NCBI RefSeq assembly: GCF_040654195.1
Contig: NZ_JBFAHM010000014.1
Location: forward strand, 1-64,000
Direction of reading: 5' to 3'
DNA: 64,000 nt
Source of the DNA: Hamadaea sp013361475
GTDB lineage: Bacteria; Actinomycetota; Actinomycetes; Mycobacteriales; Micromonosporaceae
Shown: piece by piece, positions 40,090 through 48,979 of the stretch
Layout: the number at the start of each line of letters is the position of its first letter
Numbering within the stretch: position 1 is the stretch's first letter
The notes under the pieces: generated by a model
Told to the model about the DNA's origin: nothing
The model's database searches: none
Seen by the model: only the letters and a program-made list of their open reading frames with translations
Translations under genes and position numbers: made by a program

Positions 40090-41907
40090 GTGGCCCCCTC
40101 AGCCTCCCTGCCCCCGTTCAGCCGGGGCGTACCGAAAATGCTGGCCGCGTTGCGGCCGTCCGCCCGCGCCGGTGACGCCGACACCTTCGTGGTGTGCGGT
40201 GCGAACGCGTTGACCTATCGGCTCGTCGAGGAGCTGGTCCAGCGGTACGGCGCCCAGGTCACCGTGGTGATGACCCCGGCGCAGAAGCGCACCGGCCGGG
40301 ACTTCTCCGATCTCGCCGGCGTACGCGTGGTGACCGCTGACCGTCTCGACGACCGGGCCTTCATCAGCGCCGGGATTCGGGAGGCGGCCGGGTTGGCCTT
40401 GACCGAACAGGACGACGTCGGCAATATCCACGCCGCCATGCGGGCCGAGGAGATCAACGGCCGGCTGCGGATCGTGATCCGGATGTTCAACCTGAGCCTG
40501 GGCCTGCGCGTACGCCAGTTGTTCCGGGACTGCGCGATCATCTCGGACTCCGCCATCGCCGCCCCGGCCTTCGTCCAGGCGGCGTTGGGCGACGGCGCGC
40601 CCACCTACTTCCGCCTCTCCGGCCGTACGCTCTACGCCGCGTCCCGGGCGGACGTCGCCCCGAACGACGTGATCTGCGACCTGTCGCGGACCGGCCCGGA
40701 CGGTGCACCCGACGTGCTGCCCGACATCGACGTGCCCGGTCCCACGGATGTCGTGCTCGCCGTGGCGCACGGGGAACGGCAGACCAACGGGCACGGGCGC
40801 GGGAGGCCGAAGCGGAAGACCCGGCCGTGGAGCGTCGGCCCACTCGTCCGCAACCTGCGGCAGTCGGTCAGCCGGTCGCTGCGCATCGCCTTGGCGGTGA
40901 CCTTCGGCGTGCTGCTGGCCGGTGGGGTGAGCTTGGCGGTCAGCAGCGACGAGGGCGTCTGGGTCGGGATCTACAAGACCCTGCTCACAGCGTTCTCCGG
41001 AGCCGACGCCAGCGACAGCACCGCGGTGCAGATCAGCCAGCTCGTCGTCACGGTCGCCGGGATGGCCCTCGTGCCGCTGCTCACCGCGACGGTGGTCGAA
41101 GGCCTGGTCAACACGCGGCTCGCGGTCTCCTCGGGACGCCTGCTGACGCCTCGCGAGAACCACGTCGTGGTGGTCGGGCTGGGCAACGTGGGCACGCGGG
41201 TGATCCGGTCGCTGCACGATCTGGGCGTATCCGTCGTCGCCATCGACAAGAACCCGGATGCGCGGGGTGTCGCGCTCGCCCGTGAGCTGGACATTCCGCT
41301 GATCATCGGCGACGCCAGCCGGGAGGAGACGCTGCGGACCGCCTCGGTCACGACCTGCTCCGCGCTGGTCATCGTCTCCACCGACGACGTCGTCAACCTG
41401 GAGGCGGCGCTCGGTGGCCGTGCGCTGCGACCCGGACTCAAGATCGTGGTGCGGCTGTTCGACACCGACTTCGCCGAGCGCCTGCAACGCACCTTCAGCA
41501 TCGGCACTTCCCGCAGCGTGTCCGCGCTCGCCGCGCCGGCCTTCGCGGCCTCGCTGCTCGAACGAGAGGTGCTCGCGACCATTCCGATCGGCCGCCGAGT
41601 CCTGCTCGTCGCCGAGCTGCCGATCGCGCCTCGGTCCCGGTTGGACGGCCGCACCATCGGCGAGATCGGCTCGGACGGCGAGGCCCGCGTGATCGCTCTC
41701 AACGCGGCGCCGGGGAGGCTCTCGGCCGAGCCGCCAGGAGTGCAGTCAGCCGAGCCCCGCCCGATCTGGTCACCGTCGGCGGCACGCCGGCTGGAACCGC
41801 TCGACCGGCTCACGGTCATCGCCACCCGGGCCGGGCTCAGCCGGTTGTTGCGGCTCGCGGCGGGGCCGGAAGACCCGATCGGTCACGCGGTCGCGGTGGC
41901 TCGCTGA
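40090..41907 (+). CDS. RCK-pore-RCK channel-like protein (TrkA-N domains)
   Basis: A 605-aa protein. Residues about 20-165 form a TrkA-N/RCK fold (TFVVCGANALTYRLVEEL), helix 1 is about 263-283 (RIALAVTFGVLLAGGVSLAV), a re-entrant segment about 292-310 (GIYKTLLTAFSGADASDS), helix 2 about 312-338, and a second RCK starts near 357 (NHVVVVGLGNVGTRVIRSL). The filter position lacks TVGYG, so potassium selectivity is not assured. GTG 40090 is chosen because TACGAT is 6 nt upstream. Its 3' end overlaps the convergent phospholipase gene by 25 nt. Confidence 0.75.
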   Translation: MAPSASLPPFSRGVPKMLAALRPSARAGDADTFVVCGANALTYRLVEELVQRYGAQVTVVMTPAQKRTGRDFSDLAGVRVVTADRLDDRAFISAGIREAAGLALTEQDDVGNIHAAMRAEEINGRLRIVIRMFNLSLGLRVRQLFRDCAIISDSAIAAPAFVQAALGDGAPTYFRLSGRTLYAASRADVAPNDVICDLSRTGPDGAPDVLPDIDVPGPTDVVLAVAHGERQTNGHGRGRPKRKTRPWSVGPLVRNLRQSVSRSLRIALAVTFGVLLAGGVSLAVSSDEGVWVGIYKTLLTAFSGADASDSTAVQISQLVVTVAGMALVPLLTATVVEGLVNTRLAVSSGRLLTPRENHVVVVGLGNVGTRVIRSLHDLGVSVVAIDKNPDARGVALARELDIPLIIGDASREETLRTASVTTCSALVIVSTDDVVNLEAALGGRALRPGLKIVVRLFDTDFAERLQRTFSIGTSRSVSALAAPAFAASLLEREVLATIPIGRRVLLVAELPIAPRSRLDGRTIGEIGSDGEARVIALNAAPGRLSAEPPGVQSAEPRPIWSPSAARRLEPLDRLTVIATRAGLSRLLRLAAGPEDPIGHAVAVAR

Positions 41908-42548
41908 TAGATCAAGATCTTGCGGGTACGCCGCCAGACGCGACGGACGCGGCGACGGGCGGGGAAGGTGATCAACAGGAGGCCCAGCAGCACCAGTCCG
42001 GCCGTACGCACGAGGCCGGCGGTGTCGACCGGCGGTCCCGACATCTGCCGCCACGAGTTGAAGCCGACTCCGGCGGCGAAGACGTCGACGGTCGCCTGGC
42101 AGCCGGCGTACTCCGAACCGGTAGTGGTCTGTTCACACTGCGTACGCAGATCGGCGACGAGCCGGGAGTCGATCGCCGTACGCGCTTCCACCCCGAGCGG
42201 CTCGCCCCGGCGCTCGGCGTACCGGAGCAGGTCGTAGCCGAAGTCGTGGGCCTTGCAGGCGGTGGCGAAGGCGAACGGACGGCCCTGCCCGGGGACCGAG
42301 CAGGAGCCGTTCGGGTTGATCGTGCGTACCTCGCCGTCGGCGAGCGTGGCGGTGACGGGGGTGTAGCCCATGACTGCGGCGAAGCCGTCGGGCACCGCGG
42401 CCCGCCCGGTACGCACCAACGCGGTGACGGCGGCGCTCGCCGCCGGGTCGCTCCTCCCGGTCGAGGCGGGGGCGGGAGCGACGATGAGGATCGTGCTGAG
42501 CACAGCACCGAGGGCGGCGGCGAGCCAGAGCTTGCGTCGTCGCGTCAC
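41883..42548 (-). CDS. prokaryotic phospholipase A2 family protein, membrane-anchored
   Basis: A 221-aa exported protein: signal or anchor helix at about 7-25, a lumenal domain with the prokaryotic PLA2 motif ACKAHDFGYDLLRY (Cys98, catalytic His101 and Asp102, Tyr105) and four further cysteines, then a C-terminal helix about 185-203 with a basic tail (PARRRVRRVWRRTRK). It should hydrolyse the sn-2 ester of phospholipids; the C-terminal anchor is unusual, most bacterial PLA2s being soluble. GAGGAA lies before the GTG. Confidence 0.75.
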   Translation of the reverse strand: MTRRRKLWLAAALGAVLSTILIVAPAPASTGRSDPAASAAVTALVRTGRAAVPDGFAAVMGYTPVTATLADGEVRTINPNGSCSVPGQGRPFAFATACKAHDFGYDLLRYAERRGEPLGVEARTAIDSRLVADLRTQCEQTTTGSEYAGCQATVDVFAAGVGFNSWRQMSGPPVDTAGLVRTAGLVLLGLLLITFPARRRVRRVWRRTRKILIYQRATATA

Positions 42549-42681
42549 GAGGGTTCCTCGCCATCGTCGGTGGGGGGAACCCCCGGGGTCGGTCCGCTGC
42601 GTTCGGCCGGCGGATGGGGACCGCCGAGGGGATGAACGCGCAGGCCAGGCTACCGACCGGGGTCGCGGAACCCGGGGAGGC

Positions 42682-42697
42682 TGTGACATCTGTCACC
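42682..42697. promoter_or_regulatory. candidate CRP/GlxR-type site
   Basis: TGTGACATCTGTCACC: TGTGA-N6-TCAC with a perfect GTGACA-TC-TGTCAC core, close to the actinobacterial CRP/GlxR consensus. It lies in the 185-bp gap upstream of the phospholipase gene, about 135 bp before its GTG, just beyond the DUF4032 stop. The rest of the gap contains a G-run/C-run hairpin but no gene. Confidence 0.5.
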
Positions 42698-42733
42698 GGT
42701 CGTGTCGCCCGGCCGGGGTCCGCCGGACCGGCC

Positions 42734-43972
42734 TTACAACTCAGGCGAAACGGTCTCCTCGGCGGGCTCGTCGTCGTCGGCGTCGTAGCCGAGGATGGCC
42801 TGCTCGTCCGGTCGGTGGACCAGCACGTCGTTGAGGAACGACTGGACGGCCGGGGCCAGGCCGACGTCGCGGCCCGCCTTCTCGGACAGATGGAACCGGT
42901 GCTCGATGATCTGGACGAACAACTCCGGCGGCTCCAGCTTGCGCCGCAGCGCGGGTGGGACCGCGCGGACGACGGGCTCGAAGACCTCGGTGAGCCAGCG
43001 GTGCGCCGCCTGTGACTCGTCGGCGAGGTCCGACTCGGCCCGGTACGCGTCCAGGTCGTTGAGCAGCCGCCGGGCCTGGTTCTCCTCGGCGTCCAGGCCG
43101 GTCAGGCGCAGCAGACGGCGAGTGTGGTGACCGGCGTCGACGACCTTGGGCCGGATGTGCACCTGGCTGTCCACAACCGACATCGAGACCTCCTCGACGT
43201 CGAAGCCCATCTCGTTGAGCCGGCGGATGCGCCGCTCCATGTTCCGCCGGGTGTCCTTCTCGACCTTCTCCTCGTGGGTCAGCTCGTGCCACAGGGTCTC
43301 GTAGCGCCGGACGACCTCGTCGGAGACCTGCTCGGGGTCGATCGCCTCGTGAAGGAGCCCGGCAGCCTGCAGGTCCAGCGACTCGCCGAAGATGTTCGTC
43401 CGGGCGATCTCGAGGTCCTCGTCGCGCTGGCCGTTGGACAACCGCAGGTGCAGCGCACCGGTCTCCGCGTCGACCAGGTACGCCGCGAACGCGCCCGCGT
43501 CCCGGCGGAACAGCGTGTTCGACAGCGAGCAGTCGCCCCAGAAGAAGCCCAGCAGGTGCAGCCGGACCAGCAGCGCCGCCAGCGCGTCGAGCAGCCGGTT
43601 CATCGTCTCCGGCCGCAGCGTGTGCGAGAAGACCGCCCGGTAGGGCAGGGAGAACTGGAGATGCCGGGTCACCAGGACCGGCTCCAGATGCTCGCCGTCG
43701 GCGGCCACCCGGTCGGCCACGATCGCGACCGCCTCCACCGCCGGGGCGCCCAGCCGTTCGAGCGCGCGGAGCAGGTCGTACTCCCGCTCGGCGATCCGTT
43801 CGCGGGTCTCCTTGGCGGCGTACACGGTGCCGTCGAGCCGGACGAACCGCACGACGTGCCGGGAGATGCCCTGGGGCAGCGCCACGAGGTGGTCCGCCGG
43901 CCAGTCCTCGAGCGGCGTGGGCCAGGGCAGCTCGAGGAGGGCCGGGTCGACAAGGGCCGAGGTGATCCGCAC
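42734..43972 (-). CDS. DUF4032 domain protein (kinase-like fold)
   Basis: A 412-aa protein. The N-terminal half looks like an atypical small-molecule or LPS kinase: DGTVYAAKETRERIAEREYD (ATP-binding Lys), LLGFFWGDCSLSNTLF (like a catalytic loop, here WGDxSLxN) and AYLVDAETGAL (metal Asp). The C-terminal half is the DUF4032 region (EEVSMSVVDSQVHIRPKVVD). Substrate unknown. GTG 43972 follows AGGAGG by 8 nt. Divergent from the protease gene. Confidence 0.78.
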   Translation of the reverse strand: MRITSALVDPALLELPWPTPLEDWPADHLVALPQGISRHVVRFVRLDGTVYAAKETRERIAEREYDLLRALERLGAPAVEAVAIVADRVAADGEHLEPVLVTRHLQFSLPYRAVFSHTLRPETMNRLLDALAALLVRLHLLGFFWGDCSLSNTLFRRDAGAFAAYLVDAETGALHLRLSNGQRDEDLEIARTNIFGESLDLQAAGLLHEAIDPEQVSDEVVRRYETLWHELTHEEKVEKDTRRNMERRIRRLNEMGFDVEEVSMSVVDSQVHIRPKVVDAGHHTRRLLRLTGLDAEENQARRLLNDLDAYRAESDLADESQAAHRWLTEVFEPVVRAVPPALRRKLEPPELFVQIIEHRFHLSEKAGRDVGLAPAVQSFLNDVLVHRPDEQAILGYDADDDEPAEETVSPEL

Positions 43973-44065
43973 CCGACCATCCTCCTGGATCGGCGCACGC
44001 GTCGCGAGTAGATCGTGGCTCGTTGCACATCCCGTGAAGCCGGCCACCCCTGCAGGAGGCGATGA

Positions 44066-45307
44066 ATGCGACGTACCCTGGCTCTCGCTCTAGGCCTGGC
44101 GGCCGTGCTGGCGGCGGGCACCGCGACCGCCGCGCACGTGCTGCGCCCGGACGACCAGCCCCAGCAGCAGATCTGGTCCGTGGGGGCCGAGGAGACCGGC
44201 AAGGTCGAGGCCGCGCGGACCATTCTCGGCTATGTGGGTACGCGGAAGGACGCGACCTTCCGCTATCCCGGCGCCGACTACGTGAAGGTCCACTTCACCC
44301 GGTTGGCGTTGCTGCCCGGCGACTACCTGACCGTCTCCCGGCCGGACGGCGGCGAAGTCCAGCGGTACGACGGAAGGCTGCTCGAGGGAGTGACCGACAC
44401 GGTCAGCTCGCTCGTGGACGGGTCCGGCGGCAAGTGGGCGATGTCGATCACTGGCGACACCGCGGTCGTCCGTCTGCACCTGGCCGACGACGTCCTCGGA
44501 CTCCGGGGAGACCTGGCGCGGCTGGGTGTGACCGTCGACAAGGTCGCCCGGGGCATGACCGCCACCGAGCGGGCCGCGAAGAAGAAGGCCGACGACGATC
44601 GCAAGCGGGAGCTGGCGCGGAACGGGCGGGAGGAGAGCGTCTGCGGCGGCGACGACAAGGCCGACGCGGTCTGCTACAAGACCACCGACCCGGTCATGTA
44701 CCAGCGCTCCAAGGCGGTCGCCCGGCTCTTGATCAAGGGCACCGAGCTGTGCACCGCGTGGCGGGTCGGCCCGGACAACCGGATGATCACCAACCATCAC
44801 TGCTTCACCACCGACGCCGAGGCGGCCGACACGGAAGTGTGGTTCAACTACGCCTGCGCCCGGTGCGGCGGGTACGAGGTGTTCAAGCCGACCAAGGTGT
44901 GGGCCGCGCACGTGCTGGCCACCGACAAGCGCCTGGACTACACCCTGTTCACCGTCGACGACTTCGCCGCCGTGCAGCAGTACGGCTATCTGCAGTTCGA
45001 CGTGCGCGCCCCGGCCAAGGGCGAGCAGGTCTACATCCCGCAGAACCCGGCCGGTGAGCCGACCGCGATCGCCGCGTCCAGCGACTCCGACCGGCCGGGC
45101 AACTGCCAGATCGTCGACCCGGCGTACGACGGGTACGACACGGACACCGACGCGTCGTACTACTGCGACACCGAGGGCGGCTCGTCCGGCTCGCCGGTGA
45201 TCTCCCGGGCCACGAACAAGGTGATCGCACTGCACCACTTCGGCGGCTGCCCCAACTCGGGCGTACGCATCGACGAGATCTATCAGGCGATCGGACGCCT
45301 CCTGTAG
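44066..45307 (+). CDS. secreted trypsin-like serine protease
   Basis: A 413-aa exported protein: signal peptide about 1-23, an N-terminal domain with a beta-rich section and a charged helix (TATERAAKKKADDDRKREL), then a chymotrypsin-fold domain. The triad is likely His244 or His245 (MITNHHCF), Asp291 (RLDYTLFTVDD) and Ser374 (EGGSSGSPVIS), as in V8/glutamyl-endopeptidase-like enzymes. Several cysteines suggest disulfides. GCAGGAGG before the ATG. Its TAG stop is part of the TAGTTT -10 of the next gene. Confidence 0.85.
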   Translation: MRRTLALALGLAAVLAAGTATAAHVLRPDDQPQQQIWSVGAEETGKVEAARTILGYVGTRKDATFRYPGADYVKVHFTRLALLPGDYLTVSRPDGGEVQRYDGRLLEGVTDTVSSLVDGSGGKWAMSITGDTAVVRLHLADDVLGLRGDLARLGVTVDKVARGMTATERAAKKKADDDRKRELARNGREESVCGGDDKADAVCYKTTDPVMYQRSKAVARLLIKGTELCTAWRVGPDNRMITNHHCFTTDAEAADTEVWFNYACARCGGYEVFKPTKVWAAHVLATDKRLDYTLFTVDDFAAVQQYGYLQFDVRAPAKGEQVYIPQNPAGEPTAIAASSDSDRPGNCQIVDPAYDGYDTDTDASYYCDTEGGSSGSPVISRATNKVIALHHFGGCPNSGVRIDEIYQAIGRLL

Positions 45308-45316
45308 TTTGGGCGG

Positions 45317-46015
45317 ATGATCTCCCCCCGGTGGCGTTCCTGGTGGTGGGACGGCCTGCTGCTGGCAGCGCTGGCCCTGACCACCTGGCTGGCCGCCACC
45401 GGGGTCACCGATGATCTCGACCTGGCGATCCGGGCGTGGTGCATGGATCACGACCCGACCTGGGCGCGGGGCGTCGGCATCGTCCTGAACCACTTCGGCC
45501 AGGGCTGGGTGCTGACCGACGTGCTGACCGGTGGACTCACGCTCATCGCGCTCGTGCGTACGCGCAAATGGCAGGTGGTGCTGCCGGGAGTGGCGGCCTA
45601 CCTGCTGGCGGGCTTCGGGGCGGGTCCGCTGAAGATCTGGTCGGAACGAGACGCGCCGAGTTCGACGCTGTATCCGCCGGAAATCGCCGTCCAGTTCTTC
45701 AACGATCTCGCCGACTACGCCCGGTCCTACCCGTCCGGGCACATCGTGAACACCTTCGTGTGGTGGCCGGCCATTCTGACGCTGCTGGCGATCGTGCTCG
45801 GCCGTCCGGTGCCCACCGGCGTACGCCGCTTCCTGCTGATCGCCCCGCCGATCATCGTCTTCGTGACGACGATCTTCGTGTCGTACCACTGGCTCACCGA
45901 CGACATCGCGGCCGTTTTCCTGGGCCTCTTCCTCGCCCGCCTCTATGCCCGCATCCCTTGGCGCCGCCTAGGCCTTGCCGTTCCCACCGGATCAGGGATC
46001 CCCGTCGAATCTTGA
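45317..46015 (+). CDS. PAP2 superfamily membrane phosphatase
   Basis: A 232-aa protein with about six helices and the acid phosphatase motifs: KIWSERDAPS (motif 1), YPSGHIVNT (motif 2) and VSYHWLTDDIAAV (motif 3, catalytic His and Asp). It may dephosphorylate phosphatidate or undecaprenyl pyrophosphate at the outer face. TAGTTT is exactly 6 nt before the ATG. The last ten codons (PTGSGIPVES) and the stop lie inside repeat R1c, so the repeat sets the C-terminus. Confidence 0.85.
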   Translation: MISPRWRSWWWDGLLLAALALTTWLAATGVTDDLDLAIRAWCMDHDPTWARGVGIVLNHFGQGWVLTDVLTGGLTLIALVRTRKWQVVLPGVAAYLLAGFGAGPLKIWSERDAPSSTLYPPEIAVQFFNDLADYARSYPSGHIVNTFVWWPAILTLLAIVLGRPVPTGVRRFLLIAPPIIVFVTTIFVSYHWLTDDIAAVFLGLFLARLYARIPWRRLGLAVPTGSGIPVES

Positions 46016-46048
46016 GCCAAGATTCGACCCAGATCCCTGATCCAGCGC
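45984..46048. repeat. 65-bp GATC palindrome, family R1 copy c
   Basis: Left arm CCGGATCAGGGAT, right arm ATCCCTGATCCAG ending at 46048. It contains the PAP2 stop codon (46013-46015) and ends 5 nt before the convergent aldolase stop. It is the only copy overlapping a coding region. Confidence 0.88.
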
Positions 46049-46053
46049 GAAAG

Positions 46054-46902
46054 CTAGCCCAGGAGGGTGAGGAAGGCGGCGACGGTATCGGCCATCGCGG
46101 CCCGCGCCGGCTTCAGGTACTTCCGGGGGTCGACCAGTTTGGCGTCCCCGTCGAGGATCGGCCGGACCGCTCCGGTGAAGGCGATGTTCAACGCCGTGCC
46201 GATGTTGATCTTCACGAGGCCGCCCGTGACCGCCCGGCGTAGCTCGTCGTCGCCGACGCCGGACGAGCCGTGCAGCACCAGCGGCACGTCGACGGCCGTC
46301 CGCAAGGAAGCGATCAGGTCGTGGTCGAGGGCGGCGTCCCGGCTGGTCATCGCGTGCGAGGAGCCGACGGCGACGGCGAGCCCGTCCACCCCGGTGGCCG
46401 CCACGTATGCGGTCGCGTCCGCCGGAGAAGTCCGCGCCCCCGGCGCGTGCGCCGACAGTGGGGCCTCACCGTTCTTGCCGCCGACCTTGCCCAGCTCCGA
46501 CTCCACCCACAGCCCGTGCGCGTGGCCGAACTCGGCGGCCGACCGCGTCGCGGCCACATTGTCCGCATAGGACAACGCCGAGGCGTCGAACATCACGCTG
46601 CTGAAGCCGTGCTGCGGAGCCTGTTTGAGCAGCTCGACCGACTCGACGTGATCGAGATGCAGCGCGCACGGCACGGCCGCGTCCCGGGCGACCGCCAGGG
46701 TCGCGGCGGCGATCGGGCCGACCCGGCCGTGGTGGAACTTCACGGCGTTCTCGCTGATCTGCAGGATCACCGGCCGTCTGGCGGCCTCCGCTCCCGAGAC
46801 GATCGCCTCGGCGTGCTCCAGGGTGATCACGTTGAACGCGGCGACCCCGGTGCCGCTCGCCGCAGCCCCGGCCACCAGCTCAGCCGTGCTCGTGACACTC
46901 AT
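46054..46902 (-). CDS. gatY: class II fructose/tagatose-bisphosphate aldolase family
   Basis: A 282-aa zinc aldolase of the GatY/KbaY branch. The zinc histidines are in ALHLDHVES, AVAVGSSHAM and LVLHGSSGVG; the catalytic Asp is in LDHVES. It would cleave tagatose-1,6-bisphosphate, the end product of galactosamine/GalNAc breakdown, which fits its operon (SIS protein, ROK kinase, NagA). Fructose-bisphosphate aldolase activity is possible. Overlaps nagA by 4 nt. Confidence 0.87.
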   Translation of the reverse strand: MSVTSTAELVAGAAASGTGVAAFNVITLEHAEAIVSGAEAARRPVILQISENAVKFHHGRVGPIAAATLAVARDAAVPCALHLDHVESVELLKQAPQHGFSSVMFDASALSYADNVAATRSAAEFGHAHGLWVESELGKVGGKNGEAPLSAHAPGARTSPADATAYVAATGVDGLAVAVGSSHAMTSRDAALDHDLIASLRTAVDVPLVLHGSSGVGDDELRRAVTGGLVKINIGTALNIAFTGAVRPILDGDAKLVDPRKYLKPARAAMADTVAAFLTLLG

Positions 46903-47984
46903 GCGGTCACCACCGAGGTCACCTCGAAGGACGGCGACAGCGTGACGACGTCGGCGCGCTTGCCGACCTCCAGCGAACCGCGGTCGCCGTCGAGACCGAG
47001 GACGGCCGCCGGGGTCGTGCTCGTCGCGCGTACCACATCGGAGATCGAAAGACCGGCTCCGACGGCCTGGCGGAAGGCCGCGTCCATGGTGAGCGTGGAC
47101 CCGGCGATGGACCCGTCGCGCGCGAGCCGGGCGACCCGGCCGGCCACGACGACCGCCTGGCCGCCCAGTTCGTACTCGCCGTCGGGCATGCCCGCGGCGG
47201 TCATCGCGTCGGTGACCAGCAGCGTCCGATCCGGACCCGCCGTACGCGCAGCGAACGCGAGCGTCCCGTCGTGCAGGTGGAAACCGTCGGCGACCAGTTC
47301 CACCGCGATCTGGGCCGAGCCCAGCAGGGCCAGGATCGGTCCGGGTTCCCGGTGGTGGATGGGGCGCATGCCGTTGAAGAGGTGGGTGGCGACGGTGGCG
47401 CCGGCGGCGATCCCCTCGAGCGACTGCTCGTAGGAGGCGTCGGTGTGCCCGAGAGCGGCCACGACCCCCTCCGCGACCAGCAGGCGGATGGCGTCGAGCG
47501 CACCCGTCCGCTCCGGTGCGATCGTCATCATCCGGACCGCGCCCTCGCCGAGCTTGATCAGCTCGATGATCTCCGCAGGAGACGGATCCCGCAGGTACGC
47601 CGGATTCTGCGCACCGCAGCGCAGCTCGGCCAGGTAGGGCCCCTCGAAATGGATCCCGCCGAGCACACCTTCCTCGACGAGCGGCCGGTACGCCACGGTC
47701 GCGTCCCGCATCAGCTCGAACGGGCTGCTGACCAGGCTGGCGAGCAGGGTTGTCGTGCCGTGCCCCCGGTGGAAGGCGGCCACCTTCCGGGCGGCGTCGG
47801 CGTCACCGGTCGTGAACGTGTGCCCCCCGCCCCCGTGAGTGTGGATGTCGACGAAACCCGGGACGATCCACTGCTCGGTGTCCGCCTTGCCAGGCGTGAT
47901 GGCGGCGATGCGGCCGTCCTCGACGCTCAGCGAGCCGGTGACGACGCCGGACGGGGTGACGATCTTGCCGCTCAACCGGGTCAC
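46899..47984 (-). CDS. nagA: N-acetylhexosamine-6-phosphate deacetylase
   Basis: A 361-aa amidohydrolase: PGFVDIHTHGGGGHTF (metal site), GGIHFEGPYL (metal Glu), AALGHTDAS, THLFNGMRPIHHREPG and LVTDAMTAAGMPDG (catalytic Asp). It removes acetate from GlcNAc-6-P or GalNAc-6-P. GTG start. It overlaps the ROK gene by 4 nt at the 5' side and the aldolase gene by 4 nt at the 3' side. Confidence 0.93.
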   Translation of the reverse strand: MTRLSGKIVTPSGVVTGSLSVEDGRIAAITPGKADTEQWIVPGFVDIHTHGGGGHTFTTGDADAARKVAAFHRGHGTTTLLASLVSSPFELMRDATVAYRPLVEEGVLGGIHFEGPYLAELRCGAQNPAYLRDPSPAEIIELIKLGEGAVRMMTIAPERTGALDAIRLLVAEGVVAALGHTDASYEQSLEGIAAGATVATHLFNGMRPIHHREPGPILALLGSAQIAVELVADGFHLHDGTLAFAARTAGPDRTLLVTDAMTAAGMPDGEYELGGQAVVVAGRVARLARDGSIAGSTLTMDAAFRQAVGAGLSISDVVRATSTTPAAVLGLDGDRGSLEVGKRADVVTLSPSFEVTSVVTA

Positions 47985-48979
47985 AGCTCGGCCTCCAGGG
48001 GGGTCAGCACCGCGGGGTCGGTGGGGTGGTCGAACTCGGCGACCGTCAGCGCGAGCAGGGCCGCGCCGAGGCAGCCCGCCTCGTCGCCGAGGCGCGCCCG
48101 GACGATCTCGGGTTCGGTGAAGAACGCGATGCGGTCCCGCAACGCCTGCCGGAGCGGGCCGAGCAGCTGCTCACCGGCTTCGGCCAGGCCGCCGCCGATG
48201 ATGACGAGCGACGGGTCGTACAGGGCCTGCGCGGTGAGCAGCGCGTCGGCGAGTGCGTCGACCGTCTCGGCCCACACCTCGGCTGCGACGGGATCCCCGG
48301 CGGCCGCCTGCGAAGCGACCTCGCGGGCCGACGCCGTCACACCGACGCGTTCGGAGTAGCGCCGCCCGACCGCCGACGCGGAGGCCATGGCTTCCAGACA
48401 GCCCCGCTGGCCGCATCCGCAGACCGGGCCGCCCGGCCGGACGATGATGTGCCCGATCTCGCCCGCGCCCCAGTGGCCGCCCGCCAGCACCTTGCCGCCG
48501 ACGATGTGCGCGGCGGCGATCCCGGTGCCGATGGGGATGAAGAGCACCTGGTCGTAACCGGCGCCGGCGCCCAGCGTCGCCTCGGCCAGCCCACCCGTAC
48601 GCACGTCGTGCCCGACGCGTACGGGCAGCCCGACGCGGGCGGTCGCGAGGTCGCGCAGCGGCACGTTGCGCATGCCGCCGGTGTTCGCGGCGTACCGGAT
48701 GACGCCGTCGGCCTCGTCGACGACGCCCGGGATGCAGATGCCCACGGCCACCGGGACGAGGTCGTCCGCGACCGCCTTGGCGGCCAGGCCTTCGACCACG
48801 CTCAGGATCGTCTCGACGACCGCCTCCGCGCCCCGGTCGGCCCCGGTCGCGTGCCGTTCCGAGTGCACGACCTGATGGTCCGGGGTGACCAGGGCGCACT
48901 TGATGCCGGTGCCGCCCACGTCGACGGCGATGACGACCTGCGCGTCGGCCGGGGATCCGGCGGGGAAGTTCTCGCTCAC
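47981..48979 (-). CDS. ROK family sugar kinase
   Basis: A 332-aa ROK kinase: AVDVGGTGIKCALV (phosphate loop), GHWGAGEIGHIIV (ExGH-type motif) and the zinc finger CGCGQRGCLEAMAS. It has no DNA-binding domain, so it is an enzyme and not a ROK repressor. Sitting between the SIS and nagA genes, it probably phosphorylates GalNAc, GlcNAc or a related sugar. GTG start overlaps the SIS stop. Confidence 0.9.
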   Translation of the reverse strand: MSENFPAGSPADAQVVIAVDVGGTGIKCALVTPDHQVVHSERHATGADRGAEAVVETILSVVEGLAAKAVADDLVPVAVGICIPGVVDEADGVIRYAANTGGMRNVPLRDLATARVGLPVRVGHDVRTGGLAEATLGAGAGYDQVLFIPIGTGIAAAHIVGGKVLAGGHWGAGEIGHIIVRPGGPVCGCGQRGCLEAMASASAVGRRYSERVGVTASAREVASQAAAGDPVAAEVWAETVDALADALLTAQALYDPSLVIIGGGLAEAGEQLLGPLRQALRDRIAFFTEPEIVRARLGDEAGCLGAALLALTVAEFDHPTDPAVLTPLEAEL

